DNA of 64,000 nucleotides. Origin: Spirosoma linguale DSM 74. Its GTDB lineage: Bacteria; Bacteroidota; Bacteroidia; Cytophagales; Spirosomataceae. The first letter of the stretch is position 1. Each line of letters starts with the position of its first letter. Positions 51,178 to 59,777 of the stretch are shown here, piece by piece. The DNA lies in assembly GCA_000024525.1 (NCBI GenBank), contig CP001769.1, positions 7,163,001 to 7,227,000 on the forward strand, given 5' to 3'. The translations under genes were made by a program, and so were the position numbers. Under the pieces are notes generated by a model that saw nothing but the letters and a program-made list of their open reading frames with translations, ran no database searches and was not told where the DNA came from.

Positions 51178-52458
51178 ATGACGCTCGATAGAACACAATC
51201 GCCCGGATTTCAGGCTATACAGGAAATACGCCTGCCAGCAGTACAGTCTCACCAACTGGATAACGGAATTCCGCTGCACCTGATTTCGGTTGCTCAGCAG
51301 CCTGTTTTGCGGCTGGAGTGCGTATTTAATGCGGGAACCTGGTATGAACAGGTGCCAGGTAGCGCATTTTTTGCCATGAAGATGCTGGCGGAAGGTACAC
51401 CCACACGTACATCTGCCCAAATTAGCGAGTACATCGACCGATACGGCGCTTTCCTGGAACTTAACAGCGGCCCCGACCGTGCCAGTATTGTCATTTACTG
51501 CCTCAGCAGGTTTTTGCCAAATGTGCTGCCTGTGCTTCGGGAGATGCTTACTGAAGCTACCTTCCCGCAAAAAGAACTGGACGACCTGCGGAACATCACC
51601 CTCCAGAACCTGCGCGTCAATTACGAGAAGAATGCTTATCTCGCCGGGGTTCTGTTCCGGGAAAAATTGTTTGGTATCAACCACCCATACGGGCGTAGTC
51701 AACGTCCCGAAAATGTCGAAAAGCTTACCCGGCAGGATGTAGTTGACTTCTTTAGTCAGGTTATCAGTAACCGGCCTTTTCAGATAATTCTGGCCGGGCA
51801 GGCCGCTGAAGATGAACTGGCCGCGATTAACCGTGAACTAGGGCAGTTAACTCTTCGTACAGACGCACTCGCGGCATTTGACGGAAGCGCCTATTCCGAC
51901 GACCGGTTGCCCATACTGGCTGATAAACCGGACAGCGTTCAATCGTCAATCCGCGTTGGTCGCCGGTTGTTTACCCGGTCACATCCTGATTTCTTTAAAA
52001 TGCTTGTTACCAATGAAATCTTGGGCGGGTACTTTGGCTCCCGGCTCATGAAGAATATTCGTGAAGAGAAAGGATTTACGTACGGAATCTCATCGAATAT
52101 GCCTTCGTTCCGGCAGGATGGGTATTTCCTGATCGGAACGGATGTTAACAAAGAAAATACCCAGCAAACGCTGGATGAGATCAGAAAGGAGATAAGTATC
52201 CTGCAAACCGAGCCGGTATCAGCGGATGAACTGGAAACAGTACAGAATTATATGGCAGGCGAATTTGTTGGATCATTGAATACACCCTTCGAAATTGCTG
52301 ACCGGTATAAAGTGGTTTTACTGGATGGAATGCCCACAGATTTCCTGACAACGTATATTCAAAAAATTCGTCAGGTAACCCCAGCCGATGTAATGGAGAC
52401 AGCTAGCCGCTATCTGGCCCCCGAGGATTTACGGGAAGTAGTCGTAGGTGGTAAATAG
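51178..52458 (+). CDS. M16 peptidase homologue without the zinc-binding motif
   Basis: The 426-residue protein has the two-lobed M16 plan: N-lobe HQLDNGIPLHLISV and FNAGTWYEQVPGSAFFAM, then SQVISNRPFQIILAG, and the C-lobe GGYFGSRLMKNIREEKGFTYGI and PVSADELETVQNYMAGEF. At the HxxEH position it reads FFAMK (residues 64-68), so all three metal ligands are missing. The G..G.T frame (GTP) is kept. It is probably the non-catalytic half of an M16 dimer. No catalytic partner lies next to it. Confidence 0.85.
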   Translation: MTLDRTQSPGFQAIQEIRLPAVQSHQLDNGIPLHLISVAQQPVLRLECVFNAGTWYEQVPGSAFFAMKMLAEGTPTRTSAQISEYIDRYGAFLELNSGPDRASIVIYCLSRFLPNVLPVLREMLTEATFPQKELDDLRNITLQNLRVNYEKNAYLAGVLFREKLFGINHPYGRSQRPENVEKLTRQDVVDFFSQVISNRPFQIILAGQAAEDELAAINRELGQLTLRTDALAAFDGSAYSDDRLPILADKPDSVQSSIRVGRRLFTRSHPDFFKMLVTNEILGGYFGSRLMKNIREEKGFTYGISSNMPSFRQDGYFLIGTDVNKENTQQTLDEIRKEISILQTEPVSADELETVQNYMAGEFVGSLNTPFEIADRYKVVLLDGMPTDFLTTYIQKIRQVTPADVMETASRYLAPEDLREVVVGGK

Positions 52459-52509
52459 GGCCGTTCAGAAAGTTAATTAGTACTAGACTTGTTTTATAGG
52501 TTACTATGG

Positions 52510-52540
52510 TTGACCGTTTGGTAACAATGCCTTAATTTTG
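52510..52540 (+). promoter_or_regulatory. promoter of plsY
   Basis: TTG at 52510-52512, a 20-base spacer and TAATTTTG at 52533-52540 fit the Bacteroidota consensus. The leader to the ATG at 52616 is about 70 bases. Confidence 0.55.
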
Positions 52541-52615
52541 GTGTTGCACTCTTTCTCAAGGAATGATTAATAAAGTTGATCGTTCCTTTCTCTCTGTAAT
52601 AACTTATTTCTGTTG

Positions 52616-53266
52616 ATGAATATCTTTCTCATTAGCATTACGGTGGTCGTAGCCTACCTGTTAGGTTCAATTCCAACGGCTGTTTGGTACGGTCAGGGCT
52701 TTTTTGGTCTTGACATTCGTCAGTATGGCAGTGGAAATGCCGGCGCGACCAATACATTTCGGGTATTGGGCAAGCGTGCCGGTACGATCGTTATGCTGGT
52801 AGATGTCCTGAAAGGGTATACGGCCGCTATTCTCTCAACATTACTCTGGTATGCGGATGTAATTACAGAGAATGAAATTATGACCTTCAAAATCGTATTT
52901 GGGTTGGTTGCGGTGATGGGCCATTTGTACCCAATCTTTGCTGGTTTTAAGGGCGGTAAAGGCGTAGCAACCTTACTGGGTCTGGTACTGGCGACGCATC
53001 CGGAAATGGCGGCTGTTTGCATCGGCATTTTTCTGCTGGTCGTTATTGCTTCTCAATATGTATCGCTGGGGTCAATTATGGCCGCGCTGGCTTTCCCGGT
53101 ATTACTGCTACTGCAAATTTTTGGAGAGAAAGAAAGTCCTCTGTTAATTGTATTTGGCTTTGTGGTGTTCTTGCTCGTTGTGTTGACACACCAGAAGAAC
53201 ATAGGGCGCCTGATACGGGGGCAGGAAAATCGAACCGTCCTGATTCGCTTGCGAAAAAAAAGATAA
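52616..53266 (+). CDS. plsY: acyl-phosphate:glycerol-3-phosphate acyltransferase PlsY
   Basis: PlsY makes lysophosphatidate from acyl-phosphate and glycerol-3-phosphate in the inner membrane. The 216-residue protein has about five helices with GSIPTAVWYGQ, IRQYGSGNAGATNTFRVLG and FAGFKGGKGVATLLG, the three conserved loops of the family. The ATG at 52616 is used; a TTG lies just before it. It has its own promoter and a following hairpin. The tail is Lys/Arg-rich (RLRKKR). Confidence 0.95.
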   Translation: MNIFLISITVVVAYLLGSIPTAVWYGQGFFGLDIRQYGSGNAGATNTFRVLGKRAGTIVMLVDVLKGYTAAILSTLLWYADVITENEIMTFKIVFGLVAVMGHLYPIFAGFKGGKGVATLLGLVLATHPEMAAVCIGIFLLVVIASQYVSLGSIMAALAFPVLLLLQIFGEKESPLLIVFGFVVFLLVVLTHQKNIGRLIRGQENRTVLIRLRKKR

Positions 53267-53314
53267 AACCGAAGGAAGAGACAAAACCAAAGCCTAACGC
53301 CTAAACGAATCAAC

Positions 53315-53351
53315 GCCCCGACGTTGCGCAAAAAGTGCGTAACTTCGGGGC
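53315..53351 (+). terminator. terminator-like hairpin after plsY
   Basis: GCCCCGA at 53315-53321 pairs with TCGGGGC at 53345-53351, and GCGCA/TGCGT near the loop adds pairs. AAACTTTTAAC follows. The T-tract is weak. Confidence 0.55.
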
Positions 53352-53445
53352 AAACTTTTAACGGTATAGGGCTACTCGATGTAGAAAAGCTCAGGGTTTC
53401 ATTTACCTATGTACTACATCAGCCATACACATTACACACTTCGAA

Positions 53446-54807
53446 ATGACTACCTACCTGAAAACAAATAAGCAGCGGTTCCTGGACGAACTGCTGGAGT
53501 TATTGCGAATTCCATCGGTTTCGGCCGATTCAAATTTTAAAGGCGATGTTCGTCGTGCCGCCGAGTTTGTAAAAGATAAGCTACAGGCGGCTGGTCTGGA
53601 CAACGCCCAACTTTTCGAGACGCCGGGCCATCCGATTGTCTATGCCGAAAAATTAGTTGATCCGGCAAAGCCAACGGTGTTGGTGTATGGCCATTACGAC
53701 GTACAACCCGCTGACCCGTATGAGTTATGGCATACGCCCCCGTTTGAGCCAACCATCCGCAACGAGCGGATTTATGCCCGGGGTGCCTGCGATGACAAAG
53801 GCCAGTTTTATATGCACATCAAAGCCATTGAAGCCATGGTGGCAACGGATGGTTTGCCGTGCAATGTAAAAGTGATGATTGAAGGAGAAGAGGAGGTAGG
53901 TTCCGACCATCTGGGCATCTTCGTCGCCAACCACAAGGAAATGCTTAAGGCCGATGTTATTCTGGTGTCTGATACAAGCATCATCTCGAACGAAACACCG
54001 TCTCTGGAAACTGGGCTACGTGGCCTGTCGTACGTGGAGGTACACGTAACGGGCGCTAACCGCGATCTGCATTCGGGTGTGTATGGGGGGGGGGTCGCTA
54101 ATCCGATCAATGTATTGTGCGAGATGATTGCGTCCTTGCACGACGAGAAGGGGCGCATCACCATTCCCGGCTTTTACAACAATGTAGCTGATCTGAGCGA
54201 TGAGGAACGGGCCGAACTCGCCAAAGCGCCTTTCGACCTGGAGGAGTACAAGCGCGATCTGGGCATTAACGATGTGATGGGTGAGGCTGGCTATTCGACC
54301 AACGAACGTACGTCTATTCGCCCAACACTCGACGTAAACGGTATTTGGGGCGGCTACATCGGCGAAGGCGCAAAAACGGTATTGCCTTCTAAGGCGTCGG
54401 CTAAAATCAGTATGCGTCTGGTGCCGAACCAGACACCCGACGAAATTACCGAACTCTTTACCAATCACTTTCTGTCCATCGCTCCTTCCGGCGTTACTGT
54501 AACGGTAGAGCCACATCATGGCGGTATGCCTTATGTGACACCCGTTGATTCCGTTGAATTTGAAGCCGCCAGCAAAGCCTTTGAAGATGCCTGGGGGAAA
54601 AAGCCAATACCGACCCGAGGGGGCGGCAGTATTCCTATTATGGCCCTTTTTGAACAAGAACTGGGCATCAAGTCGATTCTGATGGGTTTTGGCTTAGATA
54701 GCGACGCGCTTCATTCGCCCAATGAAAGTTATGGACTGTTTAACTTCTACAAGGGAATTGAAACAATCCCGTATTTCTATAAACATTACGCTGCCCTCAA
54801 ACAGTAA
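53446..54807 (+). CDS. M20-family dipeptidase/peptidase
   Basis: The 453-residue metallopeptidase carries LVYGHYDVQPADP (His and the catalytic-site Asp), GACDDKGQFYMH (bridging Asp), IEGEEEVGSDHL (catalytic Glu and ligand) and the C-terminal DSDALHSPNESY (last His ligand). It is similar to dipeptidases of the M20A CNDP/YgeY type. A dimerisation domain lies in the middle (DLHSGVYGGGVANP). A run of ten G bases at 54085-54094 codes for the glycines of this last motif and is a weak point for frameshifting. It stands alone. Confidence 0.92.
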   Translation: MTTYLKTNKQRFLDELLELLRIPSVSADSNFKGDVRRAAEFVKDKLQAAGLDNAQLFETPGHPIVYAEKLVDPAKPTVLVYGHYDVQPADPYELWHTPPFEPTIRNERIYARGACDDKGQFYMHIKAIEAMVATDGLPCNVKVMIEGEEEVGSDHLGIFVANHKEMLKADVILVSDTSIISNETPSLETGLRGLSYVEVHVTGANRDLHSGVYGGGVANPINVLCEMIASLHDEKGRITIPGFYNNVADLSDEERAELAKAPFDLEEYKRDLGINDVMGEAGYSTNERTSIRPTLDVNGIWGGYIGEGAKTVLPSKASAKISMRLVPNQTPDEITELFTNHFLSIAPSGVTVTVEPHHGGMPYVTPVDSVEFEAASKAFEDAWGKKPIPTRGGGSIPIMALFEQELGIKSILMGFGLDSDALHSPNESYGLFNFYKGIETIPYFYKHYAALKQ

Positions 54808-54854
54808 ATGGGGTTTCGGCAACTCGTTTCTCTTTTAATTCCGGCCTTTAGTTT

Positions 54855-56198
54855 ATGAAAAAAACGCTGTCGGTTCTTCTACTGACTTTATCCGTAGGAA
54901 CAATAGCTTTAGCGCAAACCCCCACGACGCCCCCAGCCCGGGTCTTAACTCCTGCTGAGCAGCGACAAAAAGAAAAAATAGATAGGGAGGTGCAGCGCGA
55001 GCGTCAGATAAGAGCCGAGTGGGCGCAGAAACAGCGCGAGTACGAAGCAAAACAGGCCGAGAAAGAACGCCAGCGGCAAGCCAAAAAAGCAGGAAAGGCT
55101 CTTGAGCCTGTGCAGCCCCCTGCGCCTAAGCCTGCAACGGCTCCGACAGTAACGACTCCCGCTTCGCCTGTCGATCAACCAGCGGCTTCGCAACCAGCCG
55201 TTGTCGAGCCGACCAGGAAAGAGAAACGGGAAAAACGCAAAAAGGAAACAGTTACCGAGCCTACGCCCGTAACGCAGCCTATAGCCGAGCCCACGCCTGT
55301 AGCGCCAGCCCCAGAGCCGGAGAAGGCACCCCGGCCCGAACGTGTGAAACGGGAACGGAAGCCGAGGCCAGTGGATTCTGTGGCGGTAGCTAGTCGGGAG
55401 GAATCCGTAAGTCGGCCAACGCAGGAGTTTCTTCCCAAAGGGCACTTGTTCGATCCTATTTTATTGGACCCGCTTGAAGCACAAACATACGGAAGCGTTT
55501 TGCCACTTTACTGGACTGAAGGACAGAAATACAAAGGCAGTATCGTTCCATTCGCCTTCGGGTTCGCTAAGCCATTCTACCGGCGAAGTACCGATGCCAC
55601 CCATGCCGAAGAATGGGTGCTGGATCTGGCATCTTTCACGCAGTTTGAGGCTTTTCATGACGACGTGACTGACAAAGCCCTTCGTCGAATTATAAATACG
55701 GATTACAAAATCAGTATCATCTATAACGTTCGTCGGGGAGAAAATAACTACCGTTTTCGGGTGTATCATCTGTCGTCTCATCTGGGCGATGACTATATTT
55801 ATCGCAACAAACTAACTGCTCCATCGCCTAACTCCGTGAATTATGAGTTGCTGGACGCTACCTACAGTCGGGTTATAAGCAACTGGCGCGTGTATGGTGG
55901 TCTGGGCGTTGTGCTGCGTAAAACAGAGGAGCGTAAGCCATTGAGTGCTCAGTTAGGGGCGTTCTATAAAAAGCCTTCGACCAAAGCCACCCGGCTGGTA
56001 GGTGGTGCCGATATTAAGTTCTGGCAGCAAACCGACTTCAGACCAGGTATCCATGCGGGTATTGGTTTTGAAGTGGGACGCACGCAAAATAACCTGACGT
56101 TCCTGCTGGAAGGATATTCCGGCTTCCGGCCTTACAGCCAGTTCGAGCAACAGCAAACCACCTGGCTGGGTATTGGACTATACCTAAACCCGTTTTGA
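54855..56198 (+). CDS. DUF1207-like outer membrane protein with charged/proline-rich linker
   Basis: The 447-residue protein has a signal peptide (MKKTLSVLLLTLSVGTIALAQ) and a Lys/Glu/Gln-rich helix (32-80). A Pro/Ala/Val-rich linker with basic patches follows (80-180), then a beta-rich domain from about 190. The domain carries FDPILLDPLEAQTYG, INTDYKISIIYNVRRGENNY, VYHLSSHLGDDYIYRNK and LLEGYSGFRPYSQFEQQ, a pattern like DUF1207 proteins, which are predicted barrels. The C-terminal Phe is typical for an outer membrane barrel. Its function is unknown. Confidence is moderate for the domain name, higher for location. Confidence 0.65.
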   Translation: MKKTLSVLLLTLSVGTIALAQTPTTPPARVLTPAEQRQKEKIDREVQRERQIRAEWAQKQREYEAKQAEKERQRQAKKAGKALEPVQPPAPKPATAPTVTTPASPVDQPAASQPAVVEPTRKEKREKRKKETVTEPTPVTQPIAEPTPVAPAPEPEKAPRPERVKRERKPRPVDSVAVASREESVSRPTQEFLPKGHLFDPILLDPLEAQTYGSVLPLYWTEGQKYKGSIVPFAFGFAKPFYRRSTDATHAEEWVLDLASFTQFEAFHDDVTDKALRRIINTDYKISIIYNVRRGENNYRFRVYHLSSHLGDDYIYRNKLTAPSPNSVNYELLDATYSRVISNWRVYGGLGVVLRKTEERKPLSAQLGAFYKKPSTKATRLVGGADIKFWQQTDFRPGIHAGIGFEVGRTQNNLTFLLEGYSGFRPYSQFEQQQTTWLGIGLYLNPF

Positions 56199-56208
56199 TG
56201 CAGGATGC

Positions 56209-56253
56209 ATGATGTGGATCGCACAAACAATTATGTTGTGTGATCTACATCAT
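56209..56253. repeat. inverted repeat upstream of purB
   Basis: ATGATGTGGATCGCACAA (56209-56226) pairs with TTGTGTGATCTACATCAT (56236-56253) with two mismatches. ATG/ATC-rich sequence around it (TGATGCAGGATGC; CATACATCTTATATCC) extends the symmetry loosely. It lies in the co-directional gap before purB. Confidence 0.7.
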
Positions 56254-56284
56254 ACATCTTATATCCTATATCATACATAACTAC

Positions 56285-57625
56285 ATGGAATTATCTGCAT
56301 TAACGGCCATCTCACCAGTCGATGGTCGCTATCGGTCACAGGTTGACGCCCTGGCACCTTATTTCTCGGAACTGGGCCTTATTCATTACCGGGTTCGTAT
56401 TGAAATCGAGTATTTCATTGCCCTCTGCGAATGGCAGGTTCCGCAATTAGCCGGTGTCGACCCGTCACAGTTTCCGTCCCTCCGGGCCATTTACGAAACC
56501 TTTTCGGAGAGTGACGCTCTGCGGATCAAGGAAATTGAGAAGACAACAAACCACGACGTTAAAGCGGTAGAATACTTCATAAAAGAAAAACTGGCGGGCT
56601 CGCCAGTCGAACCGTTTCTGGAGTTCGTTCACTTTGGGCTAACCTCACAGGATATAAATAATACGGCCATTCCGTTGCTGCTGAGCGATGCGCTCGATAC
56701 GGAGATTGTTCCACTATATCGGCAGGTATTCATGCGGTTGCAAGAGTTGGCCGAGGCATGGAAAGAGGTGTCCATGCTGGCCCGGACGCACGGTCAACCG
56801 GCTTCGCCAACCCGTTTGGGTAAAGAACTGCTGGTGTTTGTTGAACGGATTGAAAAGCAACTGCACCTCCTCGCCGATATTCCGACGGCCGCCAAATTTG
56901 GGGGCGCAACGGGTAATTTCAACGCGCACGTCGTAGCTTATCCGGGCGAAGACTGGAAAGGGTTTGGCGACAAATTTGTCGAGAGCCTGGGCATGGTTCG
57001 TAGTCAGTTTACAACCCAGATAGAGCATTACGATATGCTGGCCGCTACGCTTGATTCATTCAAGCGGTTGAACACCATTCTGATCGATCTTGACCGCGAC
57101 ATCTGGACGTATGTGTCCATGAATTACTTCAAGCAGAAGCTGAAAGAAGGGGAGGTTGGTTCGTCGGCGATGCCGCATAAGGTGAACCCTATTGATTTTG
57201 AGAACTCAGAAGGGAATCTGGGTATTGCCAATGCATTATTTGAGCATTTGTCAGGTAAGCTTCCCATTTCACGGCTCCAGCGCGATCTGACCGATTCTAC
57301 CGTATTGCGGAGCATTGGTGTTCCGTTTGCACATTCAGTAATCGCCCTTAAATCGCTGTTGAAGGGACTCAACAAACTTGAATTGAATCCGGCGGCTATT
57401 TCGGCTGATTTGGAAGATAACTGGGCCGTAGTTGCCGAGGGAATCCAGACCGTTCTGCGCCGTGAAGGGTACCCGAAACCTTACGAAGCTCTGAAAGCCC
57501 TGACGCGGACGAATCAGAAAATTACTGCCGACGGTATCCGAGAATTTATTAACGAACTGAACGTATCAGATTCCGTTAAAGAGGAGCTTCGGGCTATAAC
57601 ACCGTTTAGCTATACAGGTTTGTAA
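56285..57625 (+). CDS. purB: adenylosuccinate lyase
   Basis: PurB acts twice in purine synthesis, releasing fumarate from SAICAR and adenylosuccinate. The 446-residue protein is of the long E. coli-like type: LTAISPVDGRYRSQVDALAP at the start, TNHDVKAVEYFIKEKL, HFGLTSQDINNTAIPLLL, ARTHGQPASPTRLGKEL, and the signature GSSAMPHKVNPIDFENSEGN. The ATG at 56285 was chosen because the longer frame from 56240 runs through the upstream repeat. A REPIN-like repeat follows, then convergent proC. Confidence 0.97.
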   Translation: MELSALTAISPVDGRYRSQVDALAPYFSELGLIHYRVRIEIEYFIALCEWQVPQLAGVDPSQFPSLRAIYETFSESDALRIKEIEKTTNHDVKAVEYFIKEKLAGSPVEPFLEFVHFGLTSQDINNTAIPLLLSDALDTEIVPLYRQVFMRLQELAEAWKEVSMLARTHGQPASPTRLGKELLVFVERIEKQLHLLADIPTAAKFGGATGNFNAHVVAYPGEDWKGFGDKFVESLGMVRSQFTTQIEHYDMLAATLDSFKRLNTILIDLDRDIWTYVSMNYFKQKLKEGEVGSSAMPHKVNPIDFENSEGNLGIANALFEHLSGKLPISRLQRDLTDSTVLRSIGVPFAHSVIALKSLLKGLNKLELNPAAISADLEDNWAVVAEGIQTVLRREGYPKPYEALKALTRTNQKITADGIREFINELNVSDSVKEELRAITPFSYTGL

Positions 57626-57634
57626 TATTTTATT

Positions 57635-57710
57635 GTAGTACTGACCGTCCCGGTCGGGTGCGTTGAGGATAGTACTCAATAGTACACCCGACCGGTACGG
57701 TCGGTACTAC
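57635..57710. repeat. REPIN-like paired palindrome between purB and proC
   Basis: Arms 57635-57660 and 57685-57710 are reverse complements with two mismatches. The edge is GTAGTA on both sides, the core GACCGTCCCGGTC, related to the copies at 27359, 35097 and 35584. It lies between convergent genes and starts 9 bases after the purB stop. Confidence 0.85.
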
Positions 57711-57711
57711 A

Positions 57712-58515
57712 CTACTCTTTCGATAACTCCGTTGCCCGCACCTGAGCGGCTTTGATACCTGCTACAAGCGTATTGGCCAGGCCACCACTCTCAAACTCGC
57801 GCAGGGCCGCTTCTGTGGTGCCCCCTTTGGAAGCTACAGCTTTAATGAGTTCGTCCAGCGATTTATCAGCAGTGTTAATGAGGTGATAGGCCCCAAGCAT
57901 CGTTTGTTTGACCAGCAAGGCCGAAACAGAATCGTCGAAACCCATTTGTTTCCCGGCATCGATCATCGCTTTCACGACGAAATAAAAATAAGCCGGACCG
58001 CTGCCACTTAGTGCTGTAACGGCATCGAGCATCGACTCGTCTTCCAGAAAAATAGACCGGCCGGTAGCGTTGATCAGGTTTTCGACCCGGCGCAGGCTAG
58101 TTAGATCCACTTCTTTGGCCGCAGTAAAACCGGTTATCCCCATGCCCAGCATGGCGGGCGTATTGGGCATGGCCCGAACCACGAGCGAATGCCCTAGCTT
58201 CTCCTGAATCTGATTGATTGGAATTCCTGCCATAATCGACAGGATAACTTGGTGCGGTTGTACAACCTCCCGAAGGGCTTCGTGTACACTGTTGAAATCC
58301 TGCGGCTTAACCGATAGAATAATCAAATCTGTGTCGCCAACGTGCGGGCCAATTGTATCGACAACAACACCGGCTTTTTCATTTTTGAGCGCTTCAGAAC
58401 GGTCTGCGCTTTTTTCAATAAGAAGTAAGTTTTCCTTCTTTACCAGATCGTACTGCAAAAATGACTTGGCAAATGCCATACCCATATTGCCGCAACCCAC
58501 GATAGCGATTTTCAT
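57712..58515 (-). CDS. proC: pyrroline-5-carboxylate reductase
   Basis: ProC makes proline from pyrroline-5-carboxylate with NAD(P)H. The 267-residue protein has the dinucleotide loop AIVGCGNMGMAFAKSF, LSVKPQDF, AMPNTPAMLGMGITG, and the C-terminal DAVTALSGSGPAYFYFVVKA and ASKGGTTEAALREFESGGL that mark the family. Length is normal. It stands alone on the minus strand, with no proA or proB near it. Confidence 0.96.
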   Translation of the reverse strand: MKIAIVGCGNMGMAFAKSFLQYDLVKKENLLLIEKSADRSEALKNEKAGVVVDTIGPHVGDTDLIILSVKPQDFNSVHEALREVVQPHQVILSIMAGIPINQIQEKLGHSLVVRAMPNTPAMLGMGITGFTAAKEVDLTSLRRVENLINATGRSIFLEDESMLDAVTALSGSGPAYFYFVVKAMIDAGKQMGFDDSVSALLVKQTMLGAYHLINTADKSLDELIKAVASKGGTTEAALREFESGGLANTLVAGIKAAQVRATELSKE

Positions 58516-58582
58516 TGGTCAATAATTGTATTGGTGAATGAGTCAGGGCTGATGAAGTATACGTTTGGCACTTGACCAAAAC

Positions 58583-58611
58583 AAAAAGGTCAGGTTCGTA
58601 AACCTGACCTT
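58583..58611 (-). terminator. rho-independent terminator of the gatB-thioredoxin unit
   Basis: On the minus strand AAGGTCAGGTT pairs with AACCTGACCTT (11-bp stem, 4-base loop), followed by TTTGTTTT. It lies between the TlpA-like stop and proC. Confidence 0.85.
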
Positions 58612-58636
58612 ACAAAACTAACGACTTGCGGTTAAC

Positions 58637-59773
58637 TCATTGCCCACCTTTCAGAATTTCTTCCAATTTCTGCTCCAGAGCATCGCCCCGTAAGTTCTTG
58701 GCAATGATTTTTCCTTCTTTATCGAGCAGAAACGTAGCTGGTATAGCCTGAACACCGTATTGCTGAGCTGCCGCCGATTGCCAGAACTTAAGGTCCGACA
58801 CGTGGGTCCAGGTCAGGTTATCATTCCGAATGGCTTTCGTCCAGTTAGCTTTCGCCTGGTCCAGCGAAACGCTATAGATAGCGAAACCTTTGTCTTTGAA
58901 CTTGTTGTACATCCGAACAACGTTAGGGTTTTCGGCCCGGCAGGGTCCGCACCACGATGCCCAGAAATCAAGCAGCACATATTTGCCCCGTAAAGACGAC
59001 AGCGGCACCGGCGTACCCGTTGTATCGTTCAAGGCTATTTCGGGGGCAGGTGCGCCCACCGATACGCCTTTAATTCGAGCAACCCGGCCAATGAGTGATT
59101 TGGCGTGTGGGCTGTTCGGGTTTTCTTTCTCGAACCGTTGTGCCAGCGATTCGTACGTGGCAAAGTCGGTGTCGATGTTAATAAAATTCAGCGCAAACAA
59201 AGACACTAAGGAAGTTCCCATTTCGGGCAGCATGGCCTTTACTTTGTTGACAACATCCTGTTCGGCGGTTTGATATTCCTGCTCAATTTGCGAGATTCGC
59301 TTGTTGTCTTTTTTCTCGGTAGCAGCTGCTACCTGTTTGTTCCAGACCGCTACTTTCGCTTCCATATCCGTACGGAGCGTATTGAGTTTATTGTAGTACT
59401 CCATGTTTTTGGAGCCCGTAACGGTTGCCTGGCCAGTCTGACCGGTTTTCGCGTCCATACGGTAGCCATCGGCAACCACATTCAGCGTTTCGCCCCCTTC
59501 TACCAGCAGCGCCATTTTTTGGCCTCCGCCAACATTCAGGACAAACACCTCACCCCCGTCGGCTACTTTACCGTTTATGGTAAACGTGTTGCCAGCCGCT
59601 AGTTTGGTAGAGTCCAGCTTATGCGTTGGCTGCGAGTTGGTTTCCAGATAGACATAGCTGCCCGGCGTTGCTTTATTGACTTTACCCGTTACAGTGAACG
59701 ACTTGGTAGCTTGCGCATTAACCGTAAGGCTAAAGGCAAGCAGGCTGGCTACGTTAAAAAATAGATTTTTCAT
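58637..59773 (-). CDS. TlpA-like thioredoxin with N-terminal DUF4369-like domain
   Basis: The 378-residue protein has a signal peptide (MKNLFFNVASLLAFSLTVNA), a beta-rich DUF4369-like part (about 25-130), and a helical linker. The C-terminal AhpC/TSA thioredoxin domain has LLDFWASWCGPCRAENP (active CxxC near residue 274) and AIPATFLLDKEG. Such proteins keep periplasmic cysteines reduced or assist cytochrome maturation in Bacteroidota. The ATG lies 4 bases after the gatB stop, so the two are co-transcribed, with no obvious functional link. A terminator follows. Confidence 0.92.
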   Translation of the reverse strand: MKNLFFNVASLLAFSLTVNAQATKSFTVTGKVNKATPGSYVYLETNSQPTHKLDSTKLAAGNTFTINGKVADGGEVFVLNVGGGQKMALLVEGGETLNVVADGYRMDAKTGQTGQATVTGSKNMEYYNKLNTLRTDMEAKVAVWNKQVAAATEKKDNKRISQIEQEYQTAEQDVVNKVKAMLPEMGTSLVSLFALNFINIDTDFATYESLAQRFEKENPNSPHAKSLIGRVARIKGVSVGAPAPEIALNDTTGTPVPLSSLRGKYVLLDFWASWCGPCRAENPNVVRMYNKFKDKGFAIYSVSLDQAKANWTKAIRNDNLTWTHVSDLKFWQSAAAQQYGVQAIPATFLLDKEGKIIAKNLRGDALEQKLEEILKGGQ

Positions 59774-59777
59774 GTAT

